A stretch of DNA of 64,000 nt, from positions 4,402,001 to 4,466,000 of the forward strand of contig CAUJLY010000001.1 in NCBI GenBank assembly GCA_963281155.1. Reading direction: 5' to 3'. The position numbers and the translations under genes were made by a program. The stretch comes from Rhabditophanes sp. KR3021 (lineage: Eukaryota > Nematoda > Chromadorea > Rhabditida > Alloionematidae). Under the pieces are notes generated by a model. That model was given only the letters and a program-made list of their open reading frames with translations, ran no database searches and was not told the DNA's origin. Shown one piece after another: positions 1 through 11,184 of this stretch (within the stretch, counting starts at the first letter, position 1; every line of letters begins with the position of its first letter).

Positions 1-207
1 TTGATATTGCTAGATTTAACATGACAGTATACATTTTAACAACATGACTTTTTTAATTTTTACCAAAATAAATTTTAAAACGCTTTTAAGGATTGACCTT
101 AAATATAGTCAAAGATATTTATAATAATAACTTTAATAATCCCTAGTAAACTTGTTTAAGCATTCCATTTTGCAATAAAACTGTTCAAATCAAAAACACA
201 ATTATTT

Positions 208-425
208 GCCAAGGAGCAGTTGAAGAAGTTCGAGGAAAAGATAAAATCCCTGACTATAGATCGCCCAGTCAGGCAATATGTGATTGGAAGCCCGGTAAAC
301 TAAGACTGTTATGCAGACCTCTGAATAGATTGTTCGACCAACCAAAGCCAAATATTGCTTCTTTGTCTACTAAAAGCATCAGTAGAATTAGAAATATGGG
401 CAATAGACTAAATTATAAAGAGTAG
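208..425 (+). pseudogene. Decayed coding fragment, unidentified
   Basis: Two consecutive open stretches in different frames lie here. The first, from 208, reads AKEQLKKFEEKIKSLTIDRP and onward for about 31 codons to a stop near 302. The second, from about 302 to the TAG at 423-425, reads LRLLCRPLNRLFDQPKPN and onward, ending in NRLNYKE. The frame changes near 300 without a convincing intron. Base composition is richer in G and C than the surrounding DNA, which suggests a former coding region. I do not recognise the family. It could also be a terminal exon of a gene lying left of the window. Confidence 0.3.
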
Positions 426-1382
426 TTAAGACTACAAACTGTTACGAGTGTTGGGTAGACAAATATTTGTGTAATTTCACTTCATGAAAATATTCCATTC
501 CATTACTTGTTTGCTTTATTCCTTCCGAGGAATATAATTGTGTTTTATAAGATAGCTATAAAATAAAAATAAAACTTTATTAAGCACTAAGATACGATTA
601 CATAGTACATTACACTTAATTAGAATATTACTGTATCGTTGTGAAGAAGGCGATACATGGAGATAGTACATGTGTGTTCCATCCGACAAAATAATAACGC
701 AATAGTTCTGAAAATTTCCGCAAATATTCCAAACAATATTCGAAATGATGTTGTTTTCTTTGAATTCTCTTTATTAGTTGTCTATTCCCACCAACTTCTT
801 TCAATACAGAACATATACCGTGAAGACTATACGGCAACATACAATAATTTACTTTTTACATATATTCTCAATAGATGGGTGAAACAGAAATATTAGTGAA
901 TGATATTGTGCGTTCTTAAAATAAATTTGGAATTTAGAATATCAAAAGGAATTCCTCTGTACTGAAAGCGAGTGCCAAGCAATCAACCCAAGAATTCTAT
1001 TGTATCCAATATGGTAAATATCATATTGTACATCGCTTATTAGATCATTCTTGCAAATAAAATTTTGATATCGAACATTACTCGTGCACACAACATACTT
1101 TAATTGTAATTCCTTCATTCTTTTCAATTATTGTTCTCCTCAAATTATCATTTTGTAAGAATAACAACTAATAATAAGTAACACTAAATATTTATACTGG
1201 CAGTTATTACACGACAATTAAATGCAGATAGATATGGACACGTATTCATTCTTCCTTGATGGCAGCATCATATACAACAGATTATGCGACAATCAATTGA
1301 ACAAGGTCTATTTCATTTGTTGATGTTAAGGACCAAGCTAAAAGGTTGTGAGAAACAGCAACTAAATCAACGGCGATTTTAT

Positions 1383-1431
1383 ATGATTTGTATGATTTGC
1401 ATGATTTGCATGATTTGCATGCTTTGTGTGT
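1383..1431. repeat. 9-bp minisatellite (unit like atgatttgc), left arm
   Basis: Tandem copies of a 9-bp unit (atgatttgc/atgatttgt) lie just downstream of the MLT-10-like stop codon. The corresponding tract in the right arm (38831-38887) is one unit longer, so the array has changed length since the duplication. Confidence 0.8.
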
Positions 1432-1452
1432 GTATCATGAGATTCATGTTCG

Positions 1453-3600
1453 CTACTGCCACCTATAAGTAAATGTATTATAAGGAAGTGGTCCCAATGA
1501 GCGGAAATTACTAAGAATGTGCGGAGATAAGACTTCGATGAATTGGGATTCCTCGCTGCCAATTCCGGGACTCAAAATTGACGGACTCAAAATCAATATC
1601 CCATCAGTTGCAGGAGAATAAATATGACTTGAGAGTATTCTGGGAGATAATATTTGAATAATACCTCTCTCACCGGACAATATTTTTAAATCCATAAACT
1701 TTGGAGTTAGTATTTCGATTATGCCTAAAACGAATAGCAATATTAAGACTTGCTCTGCAGTTTCTTGATTTAAATTACCCGCTTCAGGACTGAGAACCCA
1801 CAATGTTAAAAATCGAGGTGACAGCAATTCAAATCTGAAGGCCCCGGGTGACAATACCCGGCCAATTAGTGCCGTTGGAGTTAATAAAGAGGCAACAAAT
1901 GCTCTCGGTGAAAGGGTGTGAAAGGAAAGTGCCTCGCTCGACATTAATTCAAAGAGAAAGGCATGCGGGGATAAAGTAACCAATTCCAACGTTACCGCTT
2001 TTTCAATTCTATTGTAAAATGCAAATGGAGCTAATGTTAAAAAATGAATTCCTTTCTCGGAATGTTCGGCTTCGGGGTCCGTCTCATCGCGTTTCAATCT
2101 GCTGTGTCTATAACTTGACCCAACCATCCCACTAATACTGTTCTTGCCATTAATCTCTTTCAATCTCTTCGCATTATCAATCTTATTTACACCATTTATA
2201 TTGTCCATATTACCAATACTACCTTGCGTGTATATTTTCTTGTGTATTTGTTTTGTATCTTCTTTTTCGGCTATATGACGGTCATCCTTTATTTGTGCCA
2301 ATAATCTGATATCCTTCTCAATTCTCAATTCTAGTTCTTCTTTTGTCATTTTCACTAAGTCGCTTATTTTCGTATCCAATTTCGGGGCTCCTTTGTCCGA
2401 GTATAGTAACTTTGCCTGATCCTCATTCATAAATGTATACCCCTTTCTTTCGATTTCATTTTTCTGAACGTGATTATAGGAATCAGTGATGTCATTTATT
2501 TTATCTTCCATCCGTTGCATGGAAAGTATAGTGGGGTAAATCTGTTCTTCCATTTCAAGCATTTTCGGACCCAATTTGTTGACAGCTCTGTGTAAAGAAT
2601 CCGAGGCACCACTGATTTCAATCAAAAAATTCAGCCACAAATTCGTATCTTCACTATTTGAAAATACATTGCTCATAACGTCAGGTAGCGGCAAAATACC
2701 ATCGTCTTTATGAAAACTGAACATCGAAGGTGACAAAAACCTATTCTTGCACTTATTTACACATCCAGGGACTATATTGAACAAGCGTGGAGATAAAAAT
2801 GAGTATTTGTTGGAAGAAGCTAATCCTTTTATAAATGAGACAATCTCCTCAAGCATAGTGGAAACTGATTTTTCTGACTCACTAGCCTCCTTGATTTTCA
2901 TCTTTATGGGATTACTAAACTGAGTCAACATTTTTTCATTTGTTTTCGAAATACTTTCGCAATATTCCTTGACGTGCTTGCTCATTTTCTGATATCTTTC
3001 CAATCTTTTTAAATTACGCAAATTAAAAGGAAGTTTCAACTCTTGCAGCCTTATCTTTTCCAAATCTTCATTTATAGGAACATTCACAAACCTAGTTTTA
3101 GTTCCAAAGTGGTATAATAGATTATTTCTCTTAATTCTGGATTGCGAAATTGGAATATGGATTCGCTTTCTTTTCTTCAAATCATAATATCTCAATTTAG
3201 GATACTTTTCTTCTACCTCCAATTTCAAGGTACCATCTTTAACCATGCGGTCTCTTACATTTAGTACATTGACAACACATTCAGCCAACAAGTTTATCCT
3301 TTTCGCATCCTTCACACATTCTCTATACATGATCTGTTCTATCAATGGTAGTTGGCGGATTATACTTTGTGCTTTAGCCTGAAAATTGCTATTAAATAAT
3401 ATGTGCTTCTTATTGCTAGACCTATACCAATTTAAACGTACCTTAATTAATGCCCGAATGGCAGCTTTGTGGAATATATTATTGACATTCTTCATATTCA
3501 ACTTATAATATGCTTTTGTGATTGACGTATCTTTTTCACTTTTGCATAGAAATGGCAGAACATGTACGAGAACAAGAAATAAATTGGACCACAAATACAT
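1453..3600 (-). CDS. MLT-10-like moulting-cycle family protein, left-arm copy
   Basis: Single-exon gene of about 715 aa. The open frame extends 8 codons further upstream, but the first ATG is at 3600 and it begins a classic signal peptide (MYLWSNLFLVLVHVLPFLCKS). The middle is Lys/Glu-rich and probably helical. The C-terminal third contains many short LSP/LTP/LAP repeats (for example LSPRAF, LSPGAF, LSPRFL, LSPRIL, LSPSILSP), the signature of the nematode moulting-cycle (MLT-10-like) family, whose founder is needed for moulting in C. elegans. A dibasic RLKR precedes the repeat region and could be a proprotein-convertase site. By eye it differs from the right-arm copy at five residues (S/W, D/G, N/D, H/Y, N/T). 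The absence of introns is unusual beside the other genes here. Family confident, exact role inferred. Confidence 0.85.
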   Translation of the reverse strand: MYLWSNLFLVLVHVLPFLCKSEKDTSITKAYYKLNMKNVNNIFHKAAIRALIKVRLNWYRSSNKKHILFNSNFQAKAQSIIRQLPLIEQIMYRECVKDAKRINLLAECVVNVLNVRDRMVKDGTLKLEVEEKYPKLRYYDLKKRKRIHIPISQSRIKRNNLLYHFGTKTRFVNVPINEDLEKIRLQELKLPFNLRNLKRLERYQKMSKHVKEYCESISKTNEKMLTQFSNPIKMKIKEASESEKSVSTMLEEIVSFIKGLASSNKYSFLSPRLFNIVPGCVNKCKNRFLSPSMFSFHKDDGILPLPDVMSNVFSNSEDTNLWLNFLIEISGASDSLHRAVNKLGPKMLEMEEQIYPTILSMQRMEDKINDITDSYNHVQKNEIERKGYTFMNEDQAKLLYSDKGAPKLDTKISDLVKMTKEELELRIEKDIRLLAQIKDDRHIAEKEDTKQIHKKIYTQGSIGNMDNINGVNKIDNAKRLKEINGKNSISGMVGSSYRHSRLKRDETDPEAEHSEKGIHFLTLAPFAFYNRIEKAVTLELVTLSPHAFLFELMSSEALSFHTLSPRAFVASLLTPTALIGRVLSPGAFRFELLSPRFLTLWVLSPEAGNLNQETAEQVLILLFVLGIIEILTPKFMDLKILSGERGIIQILSPRILSSHIYSPATDGILILSPSILSPGIGSEESQFIEVLSPHILSNFRSLGPLPYNTFTYRWQ

Positions 3601-3983
3601 ATCTAGGTTTGAATAATATATCACTAAATTTCTTGGGAGTAGTATGCTATGTGTTTGAACAAAAATTGTCCAAGATTATCTAAAAATATGAATAAACAAC
3701 ATTATACAGGTTTTCAATGATCCGTTGTAGTTTCATACTACAAAGACACAAAAGCATCAAACATAAATTGTAGTGGGTCAAAGCTAAGTATGGCTGTCAT
3801 CTATCTAAAAAACAAGTTCCTCGCAATACATGAACAACTTTTCTTTTCTAATCCGAATAATTAATTGTTAAGCAATGACTATAAATATTTATATATCTGT
3901 ATAATATCTGTACATTAATCTTCACAATAATTTATTAAATCCTTAATAAAATTAATATATTGCATGTGCATATTAGATATATT

Positions 3984-4617
3984 TCAAATGATATACAAAT
4001 AATATGTCCAGTAAAAGCAATTAAATAGAATGAAGGCACTCGGAAATAACCACCGAGACTTTTGATCTATCAATTTTGCTTGATGGCGTGCTGCTATTTT
4101 TCTGAAATGGATATATTTAAGTGATGAATAAATGTAACTCACTTTTTATTCTGATCATGTCTATAAGCGGTCGACCACTTGCCTGAGCGAATTAAAGGTA
4201 ATTTGCGTGTAGTTTCATTAAAACTTCCATCAAATTCCTTTTCATCCATGGTATTTGGGCTCTTTGACATCTTTCTATTGATGATTTGTGGGTGTTTTAA
4301 AAGTGTGTTAGAAAGTGATCCTTTTAATTTATTATGCTCATTTTTTATGTTATCCATTTTAGTCCAATTAGCAAGCCTCTCCGCTTCTTTTGACCTCCAG
4401 TCATTGTTATTTGGTGAAAGGCTGCGTGTATTGGTGGAAATGGTAGACAGGTGGCAATTAGTATCAAAGGCAAAACCAGTTCCAGTATTTAGTCCATTAT
4501 TATCACTGACTGAAATAAAAATATTGTTTGTAGCATCGTGATTGGAAGATGATACTGAAGAAGCAGTAAGTAGGCCATACGATCCTTCCTGAAATGATGA
4601 TGAGTCTAAATTTAAAA
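3984..4617 (-). pseudogene. Truncated 3' copy of the ligand-gated anion channel
   Basis: This is the left-arm duplicate of the last two exons of the channel at 33148-36229. The last exon (3984-4101) still encodes the fourth membrane helix (WLFPSAFILFNCFYWTYYLY). The penultimate exon is cut at the arm boundary 4617, within the intracellular M3-M4 loop. The extracellular ligand-binding domain and M1-M3 are absent, and no channel-like sequence lies beyond 4617. It cannot encode a channel by itself. Splice sites around the 41-nt intron are retained. Confidence 0.9.
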
Positions 4618-5317
4618 TATGTATTAATTGCTAAAAAATATAATTTTTGGTCCACTAAATATTCAGATGATGAGCATATTAATGTTTATTTACATTTTAA
4701 AATATGATTTTGAACCCTTGTCTTTGGTTAACTACTATGCATGATTGTTTTTCTTCTATTTTGTTAAAACAGAGTATTACATAATTCCTATTATTGAAAT
4801 ACTTATATCACTAAACCTTCAATACTTTTAAAATAAATTTTAATAAATAATCACAACTATACTTTAGCTCTTATCTCTAAATCGTAAGTAGTTTATATAT
4901 TATTATTAACACTAGGTAGCCACGATTTTTACAGATAAAATAAACTTATTAAAAGACCTTACGTGTAATCCCTACTAGAAGTATATTCAGGCCTTAGAGC
5001 CAGTCTCTATTATTCTTTACTATATAATCGTAACAGTGGTATGATTTTGATAAAAATTTCCGATGCACCGGAAACCATTAAATATCATTATCTTTAATAT
5101 GACTAATTCAATCAAATAATAGTGTTACTATTTTGATAATCTTTTAAATTGAATAATGTTCTTTGAAACAGCTCTGTATTTCTTATCATTTATGTAATAA
5201 AACTTAAATTTTAAACAATCGTTTATTTAGTTCAATTAAAAGAGAAAATATATCTAAAATAATCAGCAAAGCTAATTAAATATCAAGCACAATTGAGAGT
5301 TATGAAACGAATGTTGA
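4618..5317. other. AT-rich intergenic stretch
   Basis: Unique sequence just inside the left arm boundary. I see no open frame, RNA gene or repeat that I can support. Confidence 0.6.
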
Positions 5318-5464
5318 TTAATTCTGATTTTGTAAGAAATTGGAGCAACTTTGTATCATTTCACTCAACTCCTGACGTCTGGCAATTTCGTCCTGTAAGT
5401 TTCTAGCAGTATCCTCCAATCTTTTTATTTCATCTTCAATCTCTTGTTCATTAGGGTTGGACAT
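5318..5464 (-). CDS. Small coiled-coil protein, 48 aa
   Basis: A short ORF runs from the ATG at 5464 to a TAA at 5318-5320. It begins MSNPNEQEIEDEIKRLEDTA and ends SNFLQNQN. The residue pattern is strongly charged and heptad-like (IEDEIKRLEDTARNLQDEI), as in a short coiled coil. Its codon use is more G/C-rich than the surrounding AT-rich DNA, which argues for coding. I do not recognise a family. A second ORF of similar character lies 620 nt upstream on the same strand, so the two could be separate tiny genes or parts of one transcript. Short coiled-coil subunits of larger complexes are the obvious candidates, but nothing in the sequence decides this. Confidence 0.5.
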   Translation of the reverse strand: MSNPNEQEIEDEIKRLEDTARNLQDEIARRQELSEMIQSCSNFLQNQN

Positions 5465-6084
5465 TTAAATAATATAAATAAAAATAAACTATTTTGTATT
5501 TTAAAGAATATGCTAATGGGAGGTAAGATCTCCCCTTTTATACTAATAATTTATCTAAAAAGACATAAGTGGGTGGTTCTATGTTATGACATTTTAAATG
5601 TATGAATTGAACTGTAGTATTTGTACCGCAAAATGTTATTTTTGATTTCTCTTAAGGAAGATAACATTTGTAATAAAATTGGTACATTATAAGTATTTTC
5701 AATAAAATGATCATTCAAAGGATGAGATAATTCTTCGACATTGTTCTTGGTATATCGGAAATACTTGTAATATCAGAAATTCACACTCCAGCAGAATACA
5801 CCTTATTTTAAATTTTTGCCTTAATCTTAATAACTTTATTGGACTCTTTTATCAACAAATTCGGACTTAACGTTTTTTAAAGTATCGAAAAAATGAAATA
5901 ATAATCAGCAACTCTATGTAAATGTTTTAATGGTTCTTTAAGTACTCACAATAAATAAACATAATTTATTCATAAGATGAAATAATTATTAAGTCATATT
6001 TATTGTATAAATATATATTTAGTTATTAAATTTTCATTGTTAAAAGACGTCTATGACACTGCAATCCTGATAATCTAACTTAGA
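5465..6084. other. AT-rich intergenic stretch
   Basis: Lies between the two small coiled-coil ORFs. I see no further gene or repeat. Confidence 0.5.
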
Positions 6085-6255
6085 TTATATGTTCATTAGT
6101 AATATTGTTTCCAATTTTTTGAGTTCATTTATATGCTTAGTCCTTTCTTCTTCTTGATCACGTATAAGTTTACGGACTTTAATTTGAAGCTTCATAATAT
6201 GCCTATCTTTTTTAGTTAATTGTCTTTTTTTAGCATGTTCTTTGTTTTGACTCAT
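6085..6255 (-). CDS. Small basic coiled-coil protein, 56 aa
   Basis: ORF from the ATG at 6255 to the TAA at 6085. It starts MSQNKEHAKKRQLTKKDRHI and continues with a long charged amphipathic stretch (KLQIKVRKLIRDQEEER), ending ETILLMNI. The composition is very rich in Lys, Arg, Glu and Gln, giving a predicted continuous helix or coiled coil. There is no signal peptide or membrane segment. The family is not recognised. It shares strand and style with the 48-aa ORF at 5318-5464, although I see no clear sequence identity between them. Confidence 0.5.
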   Translation of the reverse strand: MSQNKEHAKKRQLTKKDRHIMKLQIKVRKLIRDQEEERTKHINELKKLETILLMNI

Positions 6256-7668
6256 TCTAAATCTACAAATATAATCAGATTATGCAAAAAAATATTTAAA
6301 TGTGTACATAAAAAACATAAAATAGTACCGAGTGACATAAAAAAGTAGTTGTTTGGCCATTTGCAACCATTTCTATTCATACATTCTTGCTCGCGTAATC
6401 AAATGTGATGCATAAGGGATGATTTAAAGATAATAATTTACCTTGTTAAATACTGAAATTTATTTTTCGATATAAGTACTTCTTAATCATAGATAAGATT
6501 AAATCAAGTCATTAGTAAAAAAAATGTTGACTTCTTTTTTATCAATATAAGATAGAGTAATGGGAAAATTACAATTTTTTCCCTTTCCGATAAAGAGGTA
6601 ATTACAAAATCATACAATTTTTTATAGTTCAAGCCACAAATTAAAATAATAGAGAAGCAATATTGTTATTTTTATCATGCTGGCTTACAAAAGATTTCAG
6701 CCTATGACTCATATGTACAAATTGGTCGAATAATCTCTCAATAGAAAGAAATCATTATTTTTGATCTGCAAAAGCAAAGATACATTGGTATTTATTAATG
6801 TCTCGTGCTTTAAGCAATTTTTCAATGAAAAATAAATTCAATCCTCCTTAGGCAAATATTTATTATTATTACCATAAAACTAGAAGTCTTTATGGAGCCA
6901 TATTACTATGTAAATGTGAGCTAGATTGTAAGAAAAATATTATGTTTTAAATAGATCTTTTACAGCGGTTTGCATAATTGTTTAAAAATAAATATGAATA
7001 TTTTAAATGTGTGTGATAAGAAATTAATAAAAAAATATAATTTAATTTTTAAAATATAAATGATATATTGATCCAATCAGTATTAATTTCAATGCAAAGA
7101 TGCTCATATAAAAAGTTGATACAAACAGATAAATTTCTCTCAAAAAAATTAAAAATGAGTGTGTGATAATAATGTGTAAAAGTTAAATCAGAAATATTTT
7201 CACTAATTTTCGCATGTATTTTCAAAGCAAAGGGGCAAATGGATACTAATTATTGTACTAATACTCTTAGACATAATAATATTATGGAATAAGTGAATGC
7301 ATTAGTCATAATATTATGCGTAGGTGAAGGTAATCATTTTTATCTTCTAAACATCACGATATGAGCTTTTTAAAAGATTCTTACTGTCTTGCAAAAAAAT
7401 AACATTAAAAAGTGTTTTTAGATAAGAAAAAGTTTATAGCTTATAGTTTAATTGAATGAACAGGAAAACATGATATATGTAGTTATATACGTTATTTCAT
7501 CAATAGCCATACAAAATGACCAAGCATATGCATATTAAATGATGGAGAAGATTAATTCAATCCAATTATTAAACATATCTGGAAATATTTTTTGAGATAC
7601 CAATATTAAGATTTGAAAACCGGAAATACTTTTAATCTAATTGTTATTGAGTACGAGAAAATTCACAA
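6256..7668. other. AT-rich intergenic stretch
   Basis: About 1.4 kb of very AT-rich sequence with many short homopolymer runs. I find no open frame longer than background and no RNA gene. Confidence 0.5.
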
Positions 7669-8616
7669 TTATCCGGTAACAATTACATTTCTGTTTCTAT
7701 GAGAATTTGAGCTGACGATTCCATTAATACTTAGAGTGTTATTTCCAGGGAGACACCGATTTGTAAATTCTTTATTGGTCAAACATTTGCCAAAGTAACA
7801 ATTAAGAAACTTCTTTCTAATATTTGAATTAATTGAAAACAATAATACTGGTGTGGAAAAACAGATTAGTTATAATTTTGATACGCTAAATATTGCACAC
7901 AACCAACAAAGGTTAAAAAACTTGTGAACAAATTTGAATGAGTGTGAAGAGCAACAAAGACAATTCTGTTTTATAATTGCTATGATTTTGATTCATTCTC
8001 TTATTCAAACTGAATACTAAAAAAATATTCATAGTACTAATTATCACGCTAAATATACTAACTCCAATTCCAATGATACAGGCTAGTCCTAAGATCTTGT
8101 AATTTAATTCCAAGTCTTCCATTTCAACGACAATTGTATTATTTTCATCGCCATAATGTATCCATGTACTTGATGTTCCTGCCAAAATCCACGTTGGTGC
8201 TATTATTTGAAACATCATTAAGATTAGACATCCTCTACTATTCATGGTATTTTTGTAGGTGGTGGGGTACTTTATGACGAGAAACCGATTTAATCCCAAC
8301 AGAAACCCACCAATTCCAATCAAATGTGGGCAATACAATGACAAAGCATATACAAAACTGGTAATTTCCTTATCAATTAAAGAATAGTATAAATTATTAA
8401 AAACTCCAAATAAAGGAATTCGAACAACAAAGTACTCAACAAATATGAACAGTATTTCAAAAAATGCGCTGAAAGTAGAAATGAAAAAAATTCAGGACTA
8501 AGATTTTTGTCTTGTTTGATCAGCAATCTATTTAACAAGAAGAAAACAAACCAAAAATAAAACAACAGTCCCAAGATGTCAATTATAGGTAGAATGTAAA
8601 TCACAAAAGAACTCAT
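7669..8616 (-). pseudogene. Broken Srg-superfamily-like chemoreceptor (7TM GPCR)
   Basis: Reading from the ATG at 8616, a complete seven-helix receptor of about 310 residues can be traced, but in three or four frames. TM1 begins MSSFVIYILPIIDILGLLFY. A two-base excess (GCGC) near 8468 shifts the frame before FFEILFIFVEYFVVRIPLFG (TM2). TM3 carries LIGIGGFLLGLNRFLVIKYP, an LNRF motif typical of the Srg/Srv/Srx group. A one-base shift in a T-run near 7913 follows SLLLFTLIQICSQV (TM6). A further shift near 7870 precedes STPVLLFSINSNIRKKF (TM7 and start of the tail), and the tail ends at 7669. The breaks do not look like introns. Nematode chemoreceptor families commonly contain such pseudogenes. 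Exact subfamily is uncertain. Confidence 0.65.
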
Positions 8617-10241
8617 AATGTCGCATGAATTTAATTATTTATCATTTTCCGTATCTTATATATTTGCAAAATGTGAACAAAGAAGAATCTTATAATAGAA
8701 TAAAAAGTTGAACTCTATCACGTAGTTCCTTCAATTTTTTTCACCTTGAAGTAATGTGTATTTTTTGGTAATGCCAGTATAGTTTGAATCATTTATTATT
8801 TATATTAAAGCTGCCTAGTTATTTCTAAGAATAAATAATTGTGGAAGACAATATTATTATTTGAAAGGTTATTGAAACTATTAAAACCTACATGATTCAT
8901 TTTATTTTTAAATGTACTTTTAACTAATTGTGTTTATGAATTAGTCGAATAGCGTTAATGCGTGATAAATAGTAATTTCTTAACATTTTATCTTTGAAAG
9001 TCATTATACTAGTGTTAATGTTGATAAAAATAGATATCTTTGACGATAATTTTTTGTTGACGCAAATATATGCATTTAGGATGATTGATAGACCTAATAA
9101 GATTTTTCAAAAGTCACAGACAATAGTTACAAATTTAACATAAATATTATGACTAGAATAATGATTTTGTTTATACCGAATCATAACCATTTTTGTTTCA
9201 CTTGTTGGAGAGAATGTGTTTTGCTTTTGCAAACACAAACAAAGATAATTGTCATTTTTGGAGCTGAAGTATAAATTAACTGATTTATTGCATCACAATT
9301 ACGTTTAATTTTTTATTTAAAAATTAAGTTTGATCTATTACTCGGTCTTTTAATTATGTACATACACACGTTGAAAATTAGTTTTTCAAGACCGAATAGA
9401 GATTAGTATCCACAACATAATTAAAAAAATGAACTATCCAGTTTGGTAGCAAATTTGTTCCTTATTATATTTTTGTTCACATATGCACGTCTAATAATAA
9501 AAGTTTATCTTTTTTATCATGATCACTTTAAACTACATATAAAATTAATGAATTATCTTCGAACGTGCTTGATTCGTCACGTTATTTTTAATTCAACGGA
9601 AAATAATTTGAAGAAACTTGTTTAAATATCATATCAGCACGTGGTGATAGATTCATATTAAGGAATTTGAAATAACTTATTTTTATAGTTATTATGAATA
9701 ATATTCATCATAGTGATTAATTAGAAAAGATAAAAACAATGTAAATGAAGAGACATTGGAAATATTTGATTTGACAAGTATGATCATTGATGTACCATAA
9801 ATACATATTTTACTAGGATGGCGTGAGTTTTATTGACAACCTAATATTTGATCTTAAATGTTTCTAACCTTTTAAACTTTAACACTATTAAAAAAGACCT
9901 TGATTAATAAGAATTATTTGTTCGTAATTATCACCAAGGAAAATATTCTAAAAATAGTACACTCCACTACTTGAAATTCTTGTATTTTTGAATTGTAATA
10001 CAATATATCATACTTTATATTTTTTATAATTACAGCAATATCAATTTGTGTAGTAATTTGCAAAAATGTGAACAAGTATATCAAAAATAGACATAAGAAA
10101 ACGTGGATGGACACATTTTGATATTAAATGATGGAGACTATTACGCTCCACCTCCATATTTTGATAATAGATCAATCTACACGACTATAATATAATCATT
10201 CTTATATTGACCCACCTTATCTATACCTTCTTATAACAAAG
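8617..10241. other. AT-rich intergenic stretch
   Basis: About 1.6 kb between the broken chemoreceptor and the 72-aa gene. The short open frames here have no recognisable features. Confidence 0.5.
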
Positions 10242-10250
10242 CGTTGTGTA

Positions 10251-10257
10251 TATAAAG
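10251..10257 (+). promoter_or_regulatory. Candidate TATA box of the 72-aa gene
   Basis: TATAAAG preceded by gtgta, 85 nt before the ATG at 10342. The only support is motif match and position. Confidence 0.4.
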
Positions 10258-10341
10258 GTTGCCAAAAATTAAAATAATCATTCACATAAAGTTGTCTATT
10301 TTAATACTCTCTACCAATATCCTTTCTAATACGTTACCAAA

Positions 10342-10560
10342 ATGCCAAACTTTTTCGCCGTATACGCTCAGAACACCCGCTCAAGAAACTCATCTGAGAC
10401 TTCTGAGGTTGATATTCCATTGGTTAATTTAAATGAAATCAAAAGATGTAACATTGTTTCTGCATTAAAAAACGATGAAAATTCAAAATATAATTCCTTG
10501 ATTATGCAAATTGTTTCAAAAACGAAAAATTGTGACAATAAGATTCAGTCAAATTACTGA
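10342..10560 (+). CDS. Hypothetical 72-aa protein
   Basis: The ORF starts in a plausible context (ttaccaaaATG) downstream of a TATA-like box and ends with TGA at 10558-10560. The protein begins MPNFFAVYAQNTRSRNSSET and ends NCDNKIQSNY. It is polar and has no signal peptide, membrane helix or Cys framework. I do not recognise it. Its G/C content is higher than the flanks, which supports a real single-exon gene. A short regulatory or stress-response protein is possible but unsupported. Confidence 0.45.
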   Translation: MPNFFAVYAQNTRSRNSSETSEVDIPLVNLNEIKRCNIVSALKNDENSKYNSLIMQIVSKTKNCDNKIQSNY

Positions 10561-11184
10561 ATAACAAGAGACACATTGTTGGAATTCGATAGCTGACTAT
10601 TAAATGGATTTTTATAAATTGGAACCATTGATCATTAAAAGTCACCAAATAGTTATTTCTATGATGCTAATCAGATGATAGCAAAATGTTTTCTTTTATG
10701 CTTTGATAAGATTCGATATAACATTGATATTGTTTTCATTTTCAACAGCTGTACGCACTATCATTTTGATGTACACAAAATGTGATACTCACAATCTTTG
10801 AATTCTGTTGCTGATTTGAACCCGTACTTTCAAATATAATTTATAACTTATAATTCATTTTTCATCTTTTTTGCAAATGTCTACTTCTTTATTTGTTATT
10901 ATCTATTTAAGTATAAATAAATTAAAATGTCTTAATTATTTAACTATTATTTTGTAAGGAATTAAATCAGGTTTAAACAAAAGAAAGTTATAATTAATGA
11001 TTGCATACTTAGTGATACTCTTTATTTTTAAAATTACTAATAAATATGTTTTCAAGCTTTAATAAATAAATATTTTTTACTATTTAATATCTCATAATTT
11101 GTTTGAGTTGTTCTTTCGGTATATCTAAAAGTAAGATTAATTAAATGTGTTTATTTTTGATTTTAAATATTTCCTGTATTTTAT
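10561..11184. other. AT-rich intergenic stretch
   Basis: Nothing recognised between the 72-aa gene and the decayed gene that follows. Confidence 0.5.

Larger units (their letters stand above)
787..4617 (-). repeat. Left arm of a large inverted duplication
   Basis: The reverse complement of this stretch matches 35596-39479 almost base for base over about 3.8 kb. At the inner end the match stops at 4617 (ttttaaatttag shared, then divergent). At the outer end it stops at 787 (gttggtggg shared, then divergent). The arm contains a complete MLT-10-like gene and the 3' end of an anion-channel gene without its 5' part. It is about 53 bp shorter than the right arm, mainly because the right arm has about 42 extra bases near 36265-36306 and one more 9-bp minisatellite unit. 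Because the channel gene is complete only on the right, this arm is probably the daughter copy. Confidence 0.95.

Noticed and set aside
942..1127. 61-codon open frame present in both arms (also 39139-39324)
   Set aside because: Identity between the arms only reflects the recent duplication; no domain or leader supports coding.
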